DNA of 64,000 bases from Ophiostoma sp. CBS 140.51. Its lineage: Eukaryota; Ascomycota; Sordariomycetes; Ophiostomatales; Ophiostomataceae. The translations under genes were made by a program, and so were the position numbers. Shown piece by piece: positions 53,359 through 63,307 of the stretch. The stretch lies in the NCBI GenBank assembly GCA_029298735.1, contig JANSLP010000016.1:1-64000 (forward strand), given 5' to 3'. Position 1 is the stretch's first letter; each line of letters opens with the position of its first letter. The notes under the pieces were generated by a model. The model was given only the letters and a program-made list of their open reading frames with translations, was not told where the DNA came from and ran no database searches.

Positions 53359-55951
53359 ATGTTTGTGCTCCGGAATGGTAAGTCTTCACGCTCCCCCTTT
53401 CAGTCTTCAGTTTCTCTTCCGTCAATATGCTAACCACAATGCCTCCACAGCCGCCAAACTCCTCTTCGGCTCGGGCAGCCAAGAGTCGATGATCGAACTG
53501 CCCCAGGGCCAACTCTACCTCGTCCGCCCCCTCTCCCCCAAGGGCTACTCCGAACTCCTCTTCAAAGACGCCGCCGCCCGCATCCGCCGTACCGCCCAAG
53601 ATTTCCAGTACCAGCTCGTCGTCCAGCGCGTCTATGAGGAGGGCGAGGCCGAGCTGCTCGCCGACGAGGAAGGTGAAGACGCCGAGATCGACCCGCTTGC
53701 CGCCGAGCGCGACGAAAAGACTTTTTTGCTCGATGAGGCTCTCGAGTTCCGTGTCGAGAAGCGCGACCAGGACAGTGCCGAGCACGTTTTGTGCTGGCGC
53801 GACCTGACGGGCGACGCCGGTGACGTCTACGAGTTTGTCTTGGACCGCAGCACCACGCACGCCGGGCTCGTGCACCAGTTTGAGCTGGCCGCCAAGCAGT
53901 GCCAGTACGAGCGCAAGTACCGCAAGCCTTATACGACGGCCACCGACGAGGACCTGGCGCAGTTTGAGTTTGCCGGAAAGCTGATCCCTCCCGCAAGCCC
54001 GTTGCACAGCCCTTCGCTGGCACGCTCGATTGCCTCGACCGACTCGATGCTGGCCGGTGCTGGTGTCGGCACGACCGTCATCGATACCCCAACAAAGGCA
54101 CCGGCCAAGACACCTGCAAAGACGCCGGCAGCACCACCAACTGACGAAACACCATCCGCTACTGCATCTGCAGGCACCGCTGCTGCGGCACTCAAAACCA
54201 AGGTTGGCGAGGCGCCCGAAGCCAAAGAGATTCTGACCGCTGAGCTTGCCGAGCTGCACTTTTTCGACTTCCCTTCCGGCTCGTTTGTGCTGCAGGACGC
54301 TTCGGTCACTGCGATCGTAAGCGAGACTGGCAAGTGGCAGTACTGGCTGCAGGTCGCCAGTAAGGACCGCGACTGGCTGGGCGTGCCTGTTGTTGCCGAC
54401 ATCAACCCTGTTTTCAACTTTGAGTTCCTCAGCTTCATTTTCAACCAGTTCACCGCCGACGGCACTGCCTACTCGTGGCTGTTGCGCTTCAAGGACCAGG
54501 CCACCCTCGAACGCTTCCAGGAGGGTCTGCTGCGCGCCCTGTGGGAGCAGCTGAACGAAGTCAAGTGGTCCAAGATCAAGGAGAAGGAGCGCGACTATGT
54601 CGCAGACGCCTTTGCTGACCTGGCCATGACGGACGTGCCCGAGGAGGAGGAGGAGGAAGAAGAAGAAGAAGAGTCGCATACCGAGGAAGAAGACGAGGAC
54701 GACGAGGATGATGACCGGCCAAGAAGCGAGCACTACGACAGCGACGAGGAGGCCGACGACGTGAACCTGCAGCCCCGCGACAAGGCTATGAACAAGTCGC
54801 TAGCCGTCGGCTACAAGCACGACCGCTCCTTTGTTGTGCGCGGCTCACAGATTGGTGTCTTCAAGCACACGCCCCAGAACCAGCTCGAGTTCTCCACCAA
54901 CATCTCCAAGATTGAGACCCCCGGCGGCAAGCTGTTCAGTCCCAAGAAGGTCATGCTGCACAACGAGGATCGCAACATGATTTTGCAAAACGACACCGAC
55001 CCCAACAAGCTGTACCGCATGGATCTCGAGTACGGCAAGGTCGTTGACGAGTGGAACGTCCACGAGGATATCCCTGTTGTCACTTTCGCTCCGGAAAACA
55101 AGTTTGCCCAGATGACCCACGAGCCGACGTTCCTCGGTGTCTCCCACAACGCCCTGTACCGTGTCGACCCGCGTCTCGCTGGCTCCAAGCTCGTGGACTC
55201 GGAGCTCAAGCAGTACGTCTCCAAAAACGACTTCTCGGCGCTCGCCACCACCGGCAAGGGCCACATCGCCGTCGCCTCCAACAAGGGCGACATTCGTCTG
55301 TTCGATCGTCTCGGCATCAACGCCAAGACCCACATCCCCGCCCTCGGCGAGCCCATCCTGGGTCTCGATGTCTCGGCCGACGGCCGCTGGATCCTGGGTA
55401 CCTGCCGCACCTACCTGCTGCTCATTGACGCGCTGCAGTCGAGCGGCAAGAACGAGGGCCGCTTGGGTTTCGAGAAGCCGTTTGCTGCCGACAGCAAGCC
55501 CCAGCCGCGCCGTTTGGCTTTGACGCCCGAACACGTCGCCCAGTTCGCCCACGAAACGGGTAAGGGCGTCACTTTCACTCCGGCCAAGTTCAACACCGGT
55601 GAGGGTACCGAGGAGACGAGCATTATCACTGCCACCGGTCCCTACGTCATTGAGTGGTCCCTCAAGAAGGTCCTGCGCGGCAGCAAAGCCCCCTACATGA
55701 TTAAGCGCTACCGCGACGACGTCAAGGCCGATGACTTCCAGTACGGCACCGACAAGAACATTATCATGGCCCTGCCCCACGAGGTCAACATGGTCGACAA
55801 CAAGTCACTCAAGCGGCCCACACGGGAAAGCATTGCGGGTGCTGCGCTCGCAGGTGCTGGTGGTGGTCGCCGGAGTGGCGGCCGCATCTCAGGCGTCAAC
55901 AGCGGTCGATACAAGTTGGGCAAGGACGATGTTGTGAACTCGCCTTACTAG
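53359..55951 (+). CDS. VID27: Vid27 family protein (vacuolar import and degradation), two exons
   Basis: This is an 839-aa cytoplasmic protein related to yeast Vid27, which is linked to vacuolar degradation of gluconeogenic enzymes, though its precise function is still poorly defined. Exon 1 (53359-53377) is only 19 nt (MFVLRN plus one base). A 73-nt intron (53378-53450, GTAAGT...CAG, GCTAAC at 53429) joins exon 2 at 53451, restoring the family start MFVLRNAAKLLFGSG. The N-terminal Vid27 domain (about 5-150) includes QLYLVRPLSPKGYSELLFKDA. A PH-like domain follows after an Ala/Thr/Pro linker (about 290-400). An acidic run of Glu/Asp (about 400-440) separates it from the C-terminal WD-like Vid27 propeller (about 455-790). 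Length fits the family. The translation frame also opens upstream (53231), but that would ignore the conserved first exon. Confidence 0.92.
53378..53450 (+). other. VID27 intron (73 nt)
   Basis: The donor is GTAAGT, the branch site GCTAAC and the acceptor CAG. The intron follows a 19-nt coding exon. The spliced start matches the conserved Vid27 N-terminus, which supports the model. Confidence 0.88.
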
Positions 55952-56739
55952 GGGTGATAAGCGGCAGTGGGAGGAGTGTGTTTTTATGGGAGTTTCGGAG
56001 TGATGGTTATTCTTGTCCTTTTGTCCTTTTGTTCTTTTGTCTTGTTTCGCGTCTTGTCTATTGTACGCTTTTGTTCGTCTACAGATCTCGCTTCGACGAT
56101 CTTGATTACCATGTTCTGTTTCGCTTCACGCTCTTCGCTTCGTTTTCGATTACTCGGACCCTTTTTTTTGTCCCTTTTCTGCTTTTGCAGTCTCTTTTTT
56201 TCTCTGTTCAGCTGATACCTCCCGTTTCCTAAACAATAAAAAAATATTAAAAAAATATCTTCCCTTGTGATTTCTTGTTTTCATTACATCGTGAATTATG
56301 TAAGATAGACGCAATGCAATAAATACCAAGTTAGCAACTTAACGTCGACCTCGTAACAAGTGAGTGAACTTGTAAATAAAATTCGTATATTTTGAAGCTT
56401 GGATGAAGCCAGAGTGGTGTTTGCCCTGAAGGCAGGATGGAACTATGAAAAATGTAATAAACTGGCAATGAAATGATATGAAAAGAAAACTATTGAAAAC
56501 CGCATGCAAAACGCCCGTTGTCGTGTTTCCGCCCTTTCGCTCGTGTGTGTTTTTTGTGATAAGAAATTATGTCCTCAAAAGGAAAGAAGCAGAGAAACAA
56601 AAAGCAAAAGAATATGAAAACCAAACATATGAAAAGAAAGCCCAATTTCGCCCATCCTGATAACGTGTCCCGTATTGTTGTCGACCATCCTGGTCCGTGT
56701 ACTCTATTTTCCTCCTCTTTCTTTGGCTCCTCGTATCCG
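55952..56739. other. Convergent spacer between VID27 and TPS1
   Basis: This is a T-rich 3' flank of VID27 (55952-56230), then AT-rich sequence with AATAAAAAAATATTAAAAAA at about 56235, a likely terminator/poly(A) region. No gene is seen. Confidence 0.45.
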
Positions 56740-58449
56740 TCACTGCTCCCCTGCTGTCTTGACAGCCCGCAGCTCCGACACAAAGCTCTGGCCCCACCAC
56801 TGGCTCGTGTACTGGTAGACGTACCGCCGCAGCTTCTGGAAGTTGCCGTCCCGCTGCTCCGCCGGCATCGTCACCGCCGTGTGGATCGCCTTGGCCACGT
56901 CCTCGGTGTTCCACGGGTTGATGATGAGCGAACCATTCAAGCTTTGCGCGGCACCCGCAAACTCGGACAGAATCAACACGCCGTGACGGTCGTTTTGCGC
57001 GGCTACGTACTCATAGGACACAAGGTTCATGCCGTCGCGCGTCGACGTCACCAGGCAGACGTCCGACACCGCGTAGAGTGCCGTCATCTCCTCGAAGCTG
57101 ACGCTGTGGTACAGCCAGTGGATGGGCATGTACTCGACAGTGCCAAACTTGCCGTTGATGCGGCCGACCAGCTCATTAGTCTCCTTCCACAGATCGCGGT
57201 ACTCGTCGACGTCCTGCCGCGAGGGCACGGCCACTTGAACCAAGACAATCTTGCCGACCCACTCGGGGTGTTCTGTCAAAAACAGCTCAAAGGAGTGCAG
57301 CTTCTGTGGCATGCCCTTGATGTAGTCGAGACGGTCAACACCGACGACAACCGACATGCCGGCAAACTTCTTTTCAAGCTGCTGGATGCGGTCGAGCACC
57401 TTGGGGTTGTGGAAGGCGTCGTCAAACTTGGTAACATCAATACCAATGGGGAAGGCACCGACAGTAACGAAGCGGCCGTTGAACTCGGCGCCGTTGGGCA
57501 GCGTGTTGACGCCCAGGATTCGCGAGCAGCTACTAAGAAAATGGCGCGCATAGTCGTACGTGTGGAAGCCGACAAGGTCGCACGACAGCAGACTCTTGAG
57601 AATGCCCTCGCGCACGGGGACCGGCAGGATGCGGAACATCTCCGACGAAGGGAAAGGGGTGTGCAAGAAGAAACCGATGCGGACGTTCTTGCGCTCGGGG
57701 CCCAGCTCCTCGCGCAGCATCTGCGGCAGCACAAAGTGGTGGTAGTCGTGGACCCATACAATATCGCCGTCCTGCACGTTCTGGGCCATGGTCTGGGCAA
57801 ACTCGCGGTTGACGCGGTTGTAGGCCACCCACGACAGCTCGTCAAACGTCACGTCCGACGGGTGGTAGTGCAGCAGCGGCCACAAAATAGAGTTGGAGAA
57901 GCCGTTGTAGTGGCGGTCCATGTCGTCTTTGGACAGGAAAACAGGCACCGCCGAAAAGTCCTTGGCGAGCGAGTCGATCATGGGCTGGCGCTCCTGCTCG
58001 GGCACCTCGAGACCAGGCCATCCGTACCAGGTAAAGTTGACCTGCTTGGCCATGCCCATGATGCCCGTAACGAGACCGCCCGAGCTCATGGAGAAGTCGT
58101 ACTTGCCATCGTCCTGGCGCTTGACGGTGAGCGGCAAGCGGTTGGACACAAGGATGAGGTTGGCCTTGTTGCCGTCGTCGGGCTTCTTAGAGGGGTCCAT
58201 GGCGGCGGAGGTATTTGTGGAAGTAGATGTAGAACTAGATGTAGAGTCTACTTGTGCTGACTTTGGTGTTAGATCGGTCGGCCCTTTTAGCTCGGGAACA
58301 GGAACGCTTTCGTCGGCGCCTGTTGGAGAAGCGGTGCGCAGTCGAGTTCGCGGGGGCTGCACAGGGGAAGAGGAAGAAAGAGAGGCAATGTCGTCTGGTA
58401 AGCTGTCGTCAGTATCGTTATCGTGTCGTGGATGCTTGGGAGGCATCAT
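56740..58449 (-). CDS. TPS1: Trehalose-6-phosphate synthase (GT20)
   Basis: Tps1 makes trehalose-6-phosphate from UDP-glucose and glucose-6-phosphate. It is a cytosolic enzyme important for stress tolerance and control of glycolysis. The GT20 core starts at ANLILVSNRLPLTVKR. It contains SSGGLVTGI, WVHDYHHFVLPQMLRE, GVDRLDYIKGMPQKL (donor-site Arg/Lys), and TSTRDGMNLVSYEYVAAQ (Asp-Gly-Met-Asn-Leu). The C-terminus lacks a phosphatase domain, so it is Tps1 rather than Tps2. Two starts are possible. The ATG at 58449 gives 569 aa with a Ser/Thr/Pro-rich extension of 83 residues before MDPSKKPDD. The ATG at 58200 gives 486 aa, the usual family length. The extension frame is fully open and protein-like, but a TATAAA at 58496-58501 is very close to the upstream ATG. 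I show the longer form. Confidence 0.93.
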   Translation of the reverse strand: MMPPKHPRHDNDTDDSLPDDIASLSSSSPVQPPRTRLRTASPTGADESVPVPELKGPTDLTPKSAQVDSTSSSTSTSTNTSAAMDPSKKPDDGNKANLILVSNRLPLTVKRQDDGKYDFSMSSGGLVTGIMGMAKQVNFTWYGWPGLEVPEQERQPMIDSLAKDFSAVPVFLSKDDMDRHYNGFSNSILWPLLHYHPSDVTFDELSWVAYNRVNREFAQTMAQNVQDGDIVWVHDYHHFVLPQMLREELGPERKNVRIGFFLHTPFPSSEMFRILPVPVREGILKSLLSCDLVGFHTYDYARHFLSSCSRILGVNTLPNGAEFNGRFVTVGAFPIGIDVTKFDDAFHNPKVLDRIQQLEKKFAGMSVVVGVDRLDYIKGMPQKLHSFELFLTEHPEWVGKIVLVQVAVPSRQDVDEYRDLWKETNELVGRINGKFGTVEYMPIHWLYHSVSFEEMTALYAVSDVCLVTSTRDGMNLVSYEYVAAQNDRHGVLILSEFAGAAQSLNGSLIINPWNTEDVAKAIHTAVTMPAEQRDGNFQKLRRYVYQYTSQWWGQSFVSELRAVKTAGEQ

Positions 58450-58495
58450 GATGTCAAAGACCCAAGAGAAAAGCCGTAGTGGGCGGTTTAGGCTC

Positions 58496-58501
58496 TTTAT
58501 A
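58496..58501 (-). promoter_or_regulatory. TATAAA box upstream of TPS1
   Basis: TATAAA on the minus strand lies 47 bases before the upstream ATG (58449) and about 296 before the core ATG (58200). Strongly stress-induced genes often carry TATA boxes. Its position bears on which start is used. Confidence 0.4.
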
Positions 58502-60677
58502 AACTGGCTCACTGGCTCCAATCGATGGTACCGGTCTTGGCTGCTGCCACCAGCAAAAAACGCCAGCAAAACAGGTCTGGGTCAGCAACGGCTAAGAAAA
58601 AACTGCTCCGTAAGTCCACTCGCAAAGCTCCCAGACAATCCCAACACAAAACCAGCCCAAGCCAAGCTTGCTATTGGGCAGTTCCGGGCGATTTGGAGCA
58701 CTTTGGGGCGATTTTGGTGTTATTGGCTCCCGTATTGGCGGGGCACAGCGGCGTGTAAGACACTCTTTCTTGGAGTTTTTTGCTGCTTCTGCTGGCCTCG
58801 TTGCGTGCAGATGTCGCACTAGGCCACTCTTCTCCCGGTGCTATGCATAAAAGGAGCTCAGTTGGGCTGGGGGGCTGCAGATCATAGGTGCTGCGGGCAT
58901 CAGATGCACGTCGGGACGGAAAAGAAACGACACGATGTTGCAATCTCACGATTTTGAGAGGATGCGGTTTTTTACGGATTACCCCTTTTTCCCTCTTTCC
59001 TCTTTCTTCCTTTCCCTTTCTTTTGAGGGAAAGAATGGCACATGTAACGAACCCAACATGAGCAGGAGCGAAGGGAGGAAATGGGATCGTGCGGGCAGGT
59101 ACGGTTGGGCGGGGCAAAGGGCCGAACTGAAGGAGCAGAACGAGCGAGACGCAGAACTGGCAAGAAAAAAAAGCCCAAAAAGAACGCTGCAGAGAGAAAG
59201 CACGCGGCCCCACCAACGACGTAATGCGTTTTTCTACCACGCAGCACAAAAACGTCCGGGCGGCAAGAGCTCTTCTCGTTCCTGCTCGTTCTCGACCGTT
59301 CGACAACAACAGGCAAGACTGTTATCAATTCGTGGAAGGCGCGATAGATGGGCCTTGACAAGTCTGTTTTCATATACTTCGCTTGGCAGGTGTCTTGCTG
59401 TTGGCTTTTCGATGCGTGTCTCTTTTCGATGATTGTTTCTTTTGTCACGGCGAACCATCGGCATGTCTTGGCCAAATAATACCCCGTCGCTCCACACCCT
59501 CTCGCGACGAAGACGGCCAGAAAGCCACAATGCCTCGCCGTAAAATCGCTCTGTCACTTTTCACAACGTGTGTTCTTCCGTGCCTTTCACTTTATATTCC
59601 TATGTGGTCTCGTCCCAAATGTCACGATAAATTCTCGGGCATGTGTCTTCGGCCCTGTTCCATCGCGCCTTCTGTTTTTTTTTACCCCGGTGATTTGCTC
59701 GCGATCACTCTTTCCGGATTTGCTTGCCGCCTGCCCATTCCCCTCGGTTCCCCAGCATCGTTCTTTCCCCATCGTACTTGAAACACTGCTTAGGCCCGGG
59801 CCTCTCTTTCCTAATTCGATCCAATGCAGGGGAGATATGGTTGCAGAGTAACGATATCTTTGTGCCAGCGGCCACAAATATTACAAGGAAGGCGCGTCAG
59901 ACCTCACGATGTAGCTCGGCAAATCACTCACCACAGGAGCTGATATATTGTGGTCAAAAAAAATTGGAGTGGAATATGAAAGAAACCAAATAAGAAAGAA
60001 ACGTAAGAGAAAAGAAGAAGAAAATTCCTTAATTTTGGTTTATTTTGAACAAAAACAATGCCCTGAAAATAAAATAAAATAACAATGCTCGAAAAATAAA
60101 CAGACTCACAAAAAACTATACAGATATAGCCGAGACTAAAGAAACAAACAGGTCATTTTTCGAACTCTTCTCCTCCCGCACAAATACCCATGATTTCTAT
60201 CCAATCCAACCTGCACATGGGCAGTGGATGCATTTGGCTTCGGCTGGCCGCTTCTTGGTCGTCACCGACTCAGCATGAGACATATCTCGTGGGTTGAGAT
60301 CTGCACGTGGAAGATCACGTGTAATACCGATTGGCATTACATAATCCGATAGCGCTTTGGCGACGCGATCTCTCGCTAACATTTTGGTCCCAAACAAACC
60401 TTGAGCTCTGAAGCTTCACCAAACAGCTCGGCCTCGTGCATTTCGTCTTTCAGTGCTTGCTTGACTGCGCCCGCCCACGATCATTTCTACCCACATGGAC
60501 AACGCATCAAATTTATTCGAGCGACGACAACTACCATATTGATTTTTTGTATTCATTTACGACCCATAACGCTCACTACCGCCTCTGCGACTGCATCCAA
60601 ACATCTATTGAACCTCGCATCTTTTTCACCTCTGTCAAAACATCGTCGCATTTCCACCACCCCCCCTCTTTACAAAG
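58502..60677. other. 2.2-kb divergent spacer between TPS1 and NUP37
   Basis: No open frame with plausible protein is present. The TPS1 side holds a TATA box and one AGGGG (minus strand, about 58981). The middle (60000-60130) is AT-rich. The NUP37 side holds two CACGTG sites 12 bp apart. Confidence 0.5.
60304..60321. promoter_or_regulatory. Paired CACGTG E-boxes upstream of NUP37
   Basis: CACGTG occurs at 60304-60309 and 60316-60321, about 360 bp upstream of the NUP37 ATG. It is the core site of Cbf1/bHLH factors. Two copies about one helical turn apart suggest a real element; the binding factor is unknown. Confidence 0.4.
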
Positions 60678-63163
60678 ATGGCGGTCTTCGGCCAGCGTGT
60701 GCGGCAGACGCCTCACAATGTCCAGTGCCTGTGCGTGCAGCCTAAAATTCTGGCCTCAATAGCAAAGCTGCCTTGCTAACCACTCTTTCAATTAACAGAT
60801 ACGACCTCGATCGACGCGTCTACTGCGTCAAGACTTACCCCGTCCTCTCGCCCCAGGGCGCCAATATTGTCATCTACGGCCACGAAAATGGTGTCTCGGT
60901 TGTTTGGCGTGGCGGCCGCCGTCTCAAGGACGTGCGGAAGCCTGAACCAAAGCCGGCCGCAGCAGCCAACGCCGACTCAGTGATGATTCTCGACTCAGAC
61001 GACGACGATGCTACCGCCGCCTCGTCCGCAACGTCTGCGGCCAACTTTGTAGATAAGCCCGTGTTCGAGGACGCGCCTGCCGACACCAATGCAGGCGGCT
61101 TTGACGAGGTCGTGCAGGCGCTCGACCTGGCCCTCAACCAGGCCGTTCTCAGCATTGCCGTTCTGCCTATTGCCCCTTGTGCCGCCAAGGAAGCCGAACC
61201 GAGTCTCCTCCAGGAGAAGATGGTGTTTGCCATTACGTGCCGTGCAACCGCCGACGTGTTCGTGGTCACTCTCCCGCTGACGCCGCCTTCCAGCGAGAGC
61301 AAGAACCGACCACAGCTGCGGGCAAACCTGCTCGCAGGCAACCTGGGCCGTGGCGCGTTTGGCGATGTGCTCATCCCACTGGGTGGCCAGAACCGCCGTG
61401 GTGAGGGTGTTGCCATCACTCTGGCCAAGCAGAAGGCGGCATCTGCGCCTGCGCCTGGCTCTCGCTCTGCATCTGCAACCACACCACCGACACGGGTAAT
61501 TGTGGCCGTCTATGCACGTGAAGCATCGGGCACACTACGCCTGTGGGACGTCACGGTTGGCAATAAGCGGTCTGCCTCGGAGCGGCCGATTGAGCCCTTC
61601 CAGACCGAATACCTGCCGAGCCCTCTCACGAGCGTGGCGTTCAACTCGACACACCCAACACAGCTTCTCGCTGTCGACCCGCAGCGTGCCGTCCGCATCT
61701 ACGACTACACCATCCCCGCCATCCCATCGGATGATATGACTGAGGGTCCCTTCCCACCGCAGGGTTCATGGCTGCTTTCATTGTATCCACCCTTTGCCCG
61801 TGGTGGACTGACACAGACAGCCAGAAAGCCACTTGTGGCAGCTTCGTGGATTGCACACGGCCACGCAATTCTTGCCCTGCTGGCCGACGGCCAGTGGGGT
61901 GTTTGGGACATTGACCGGGCCAGCTCTGGCAGCGGTGCTGGTGGTGTGTTCGGTGCTGGGTCTGCAACGTCAGGCATCCGTGGCGCTGCTCTGACCAACT
62001 TTACCATTTCCGGCCAGATTGAGGGCACAACACCTCTGCGAAATCCTGCCACTAGCTCTCGTAAGTCGACAGAGGGTGACTTTGTTCCCATGACACCGCA
62101 CACACGCCGCGACGCTCTCGCAGCATCATTTGCCGGTGGTGTTGAGCGGTTGGTGGCTACACCGGGTGGTGTCGAAGTTGTGCAGCAGCGCTCCCTCCGT
62201 GGCACGACTGCTGGCAAGGAGACTGCTGTGCTGTGGCTCGGCGGCATCGACTACACAGTGGCTGTCATCCCTGACGTGTCTCGTTTCTGGGACTCGCAGC
62301 TCCGCAGGTCTTCTGGCGGTGGTGTCAACCTCTTCAGCGGTGCCCGGCCAACTCGGATGGTCCGTATCCACGACCTTGGTACCAGTCTGCAGGGCGAGCG
62401 GTGCTGCGGCGCTGTGGCTGTCTCCTGGCCTTCACAACAGAGCCAGCGTAAGCCTGCTGGTGATGATGATGAAGACGAGGATGATGAGGAAGAAAGTGCT
62501 GCTAATGGCGGTCAGTCAATCGAGGTTCTCGTCCAGGGCGAGACTCGGTTGGTTGCCACCCGCGAAAGCGGCGAGGATGTCTATGCCGGTGGCCTGACAA
62601 CACGTCTGCTCGCAGCCTCGGCCCGCCGGCGGAATGTGGGCGACACCGTGACGAGCGCCATTGTCGTCGAACCACGCACGCGCAAGCCGGGCACCGTCAA
62701 GTTTGATCTCGACGCGAACCAGATTCAGCAGCAACAGAACCTCCTGCGTGGTGGTAGCCAGCGCGGCAAACTGCCTCCCTCGGCTACGGGTGCCGGTGCC
62801 ACACCGCGCCGTGCGCCGCTGACTCGTTCGCTCTTTGAGTCGCCCTCACGCTCAGGCCCCTCAGGCAACGACAACAACCCGCTCGCCCTGACACCGCAGC
62901 GGTCCCAGCGGTCTTTGTTTGACCAGAACGAGGTCACGCTCACCCAGAGCATGATGCGCCCGCCACCGCGTAACACCAAGCCGGACCTCTTCTTCGCAGG
63001 CGGCCTCGAAGACGCGGCTAACGCCCTCGACGACGAGGAGACCGTGCAGGACCGCAACGTCGAGGAAGAGATGCTCGACATTATGGAGATTGACCGCGCG
63101 CTCGAGTCTATGGAAGGCCGCCGCGACGGCGGTTCTCGCAATGTCTTTTTCGAGGGCGCCTAG
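60678..63163 (+). CDS. NUP37: Nucleoporin Nup37, two exons
   Basis: Nup37 is a WD40 member of the Y-complex (Nup107-160) of the nuclear pore scaffold, contacting Nup120. Exon 1 (60678-60730) codes MAVFGQRVRQTPHNVQC and two bases. A 68-nt intron (60731-60798, GTGCGT...CAG, GCTAAC at 60775) joins exon 2 (60799-63163), giving 805 aa. The spliced start leads into YDLDRRVYCVKTYPVLSPQG and IYGHENGVSVVWRGGRRL, which I recognise as the conserved Nup37 N-terminus of filamentous ascomycetes. Propeller repeats run to about residue 480 (e.g. SGTLRLWDVTVGNK, GQWGVWDIDR). The C-terminal third is polar, with an acidic block (about 560-575) and a tail ending in an acidic helix (EEEMLDIMEIDRALESME). The extended tail fits filamentous-fungal Nup37, which is longer than the yeast-type or human protein. 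Assignment rests on sequence memory. Confidence 0.8.
60731..60798 (+). other. NUP37 intron (68 nt)
   Basis: The donor is GTGCGT, the branch site GCTAAC at 60775-60780 and the acceptor CAG. The junction codon is CT|A (Leu18). Without splicing, the conserved first 17 residues are lost. Confidence 0.8.
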
Positions 63164-63307
63164 GGCTTCCCTCGGAAGAGTTACCTGAGCCGCGAAAACG
63201 ACTTTGTGAGCGTCGACTTGCGTGGCGGCGAGAAAAAGCATGTCTACGAAAATTCTGACGACGACGAGATTATTAATATATTCGATGGTATCGAGTACTC
63301 TATTTAG

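Noticed and set aside
53288..54733. 481-codon minus-strand frame over VID27
   Set aside because: It lies opposite the conserved Vid27 N-terminal domain and is a shadow despite its length.
56569..58260. 563-codon plus-strand frame over TPS1
   Set aside because: It lies opposite the conserved TPS1 coding sequence; the His/Val/Arg-rich product has no domain.
60678..63163. Hypothesis that TAG is read as a sense codon because of open sequence after the NUP37 stop
   Set aside because: Other genes such as VID27, DHH1-region PEBP and NUP37 itself end with stops at positions that fit family lengths. Codon reassignment is not needed.
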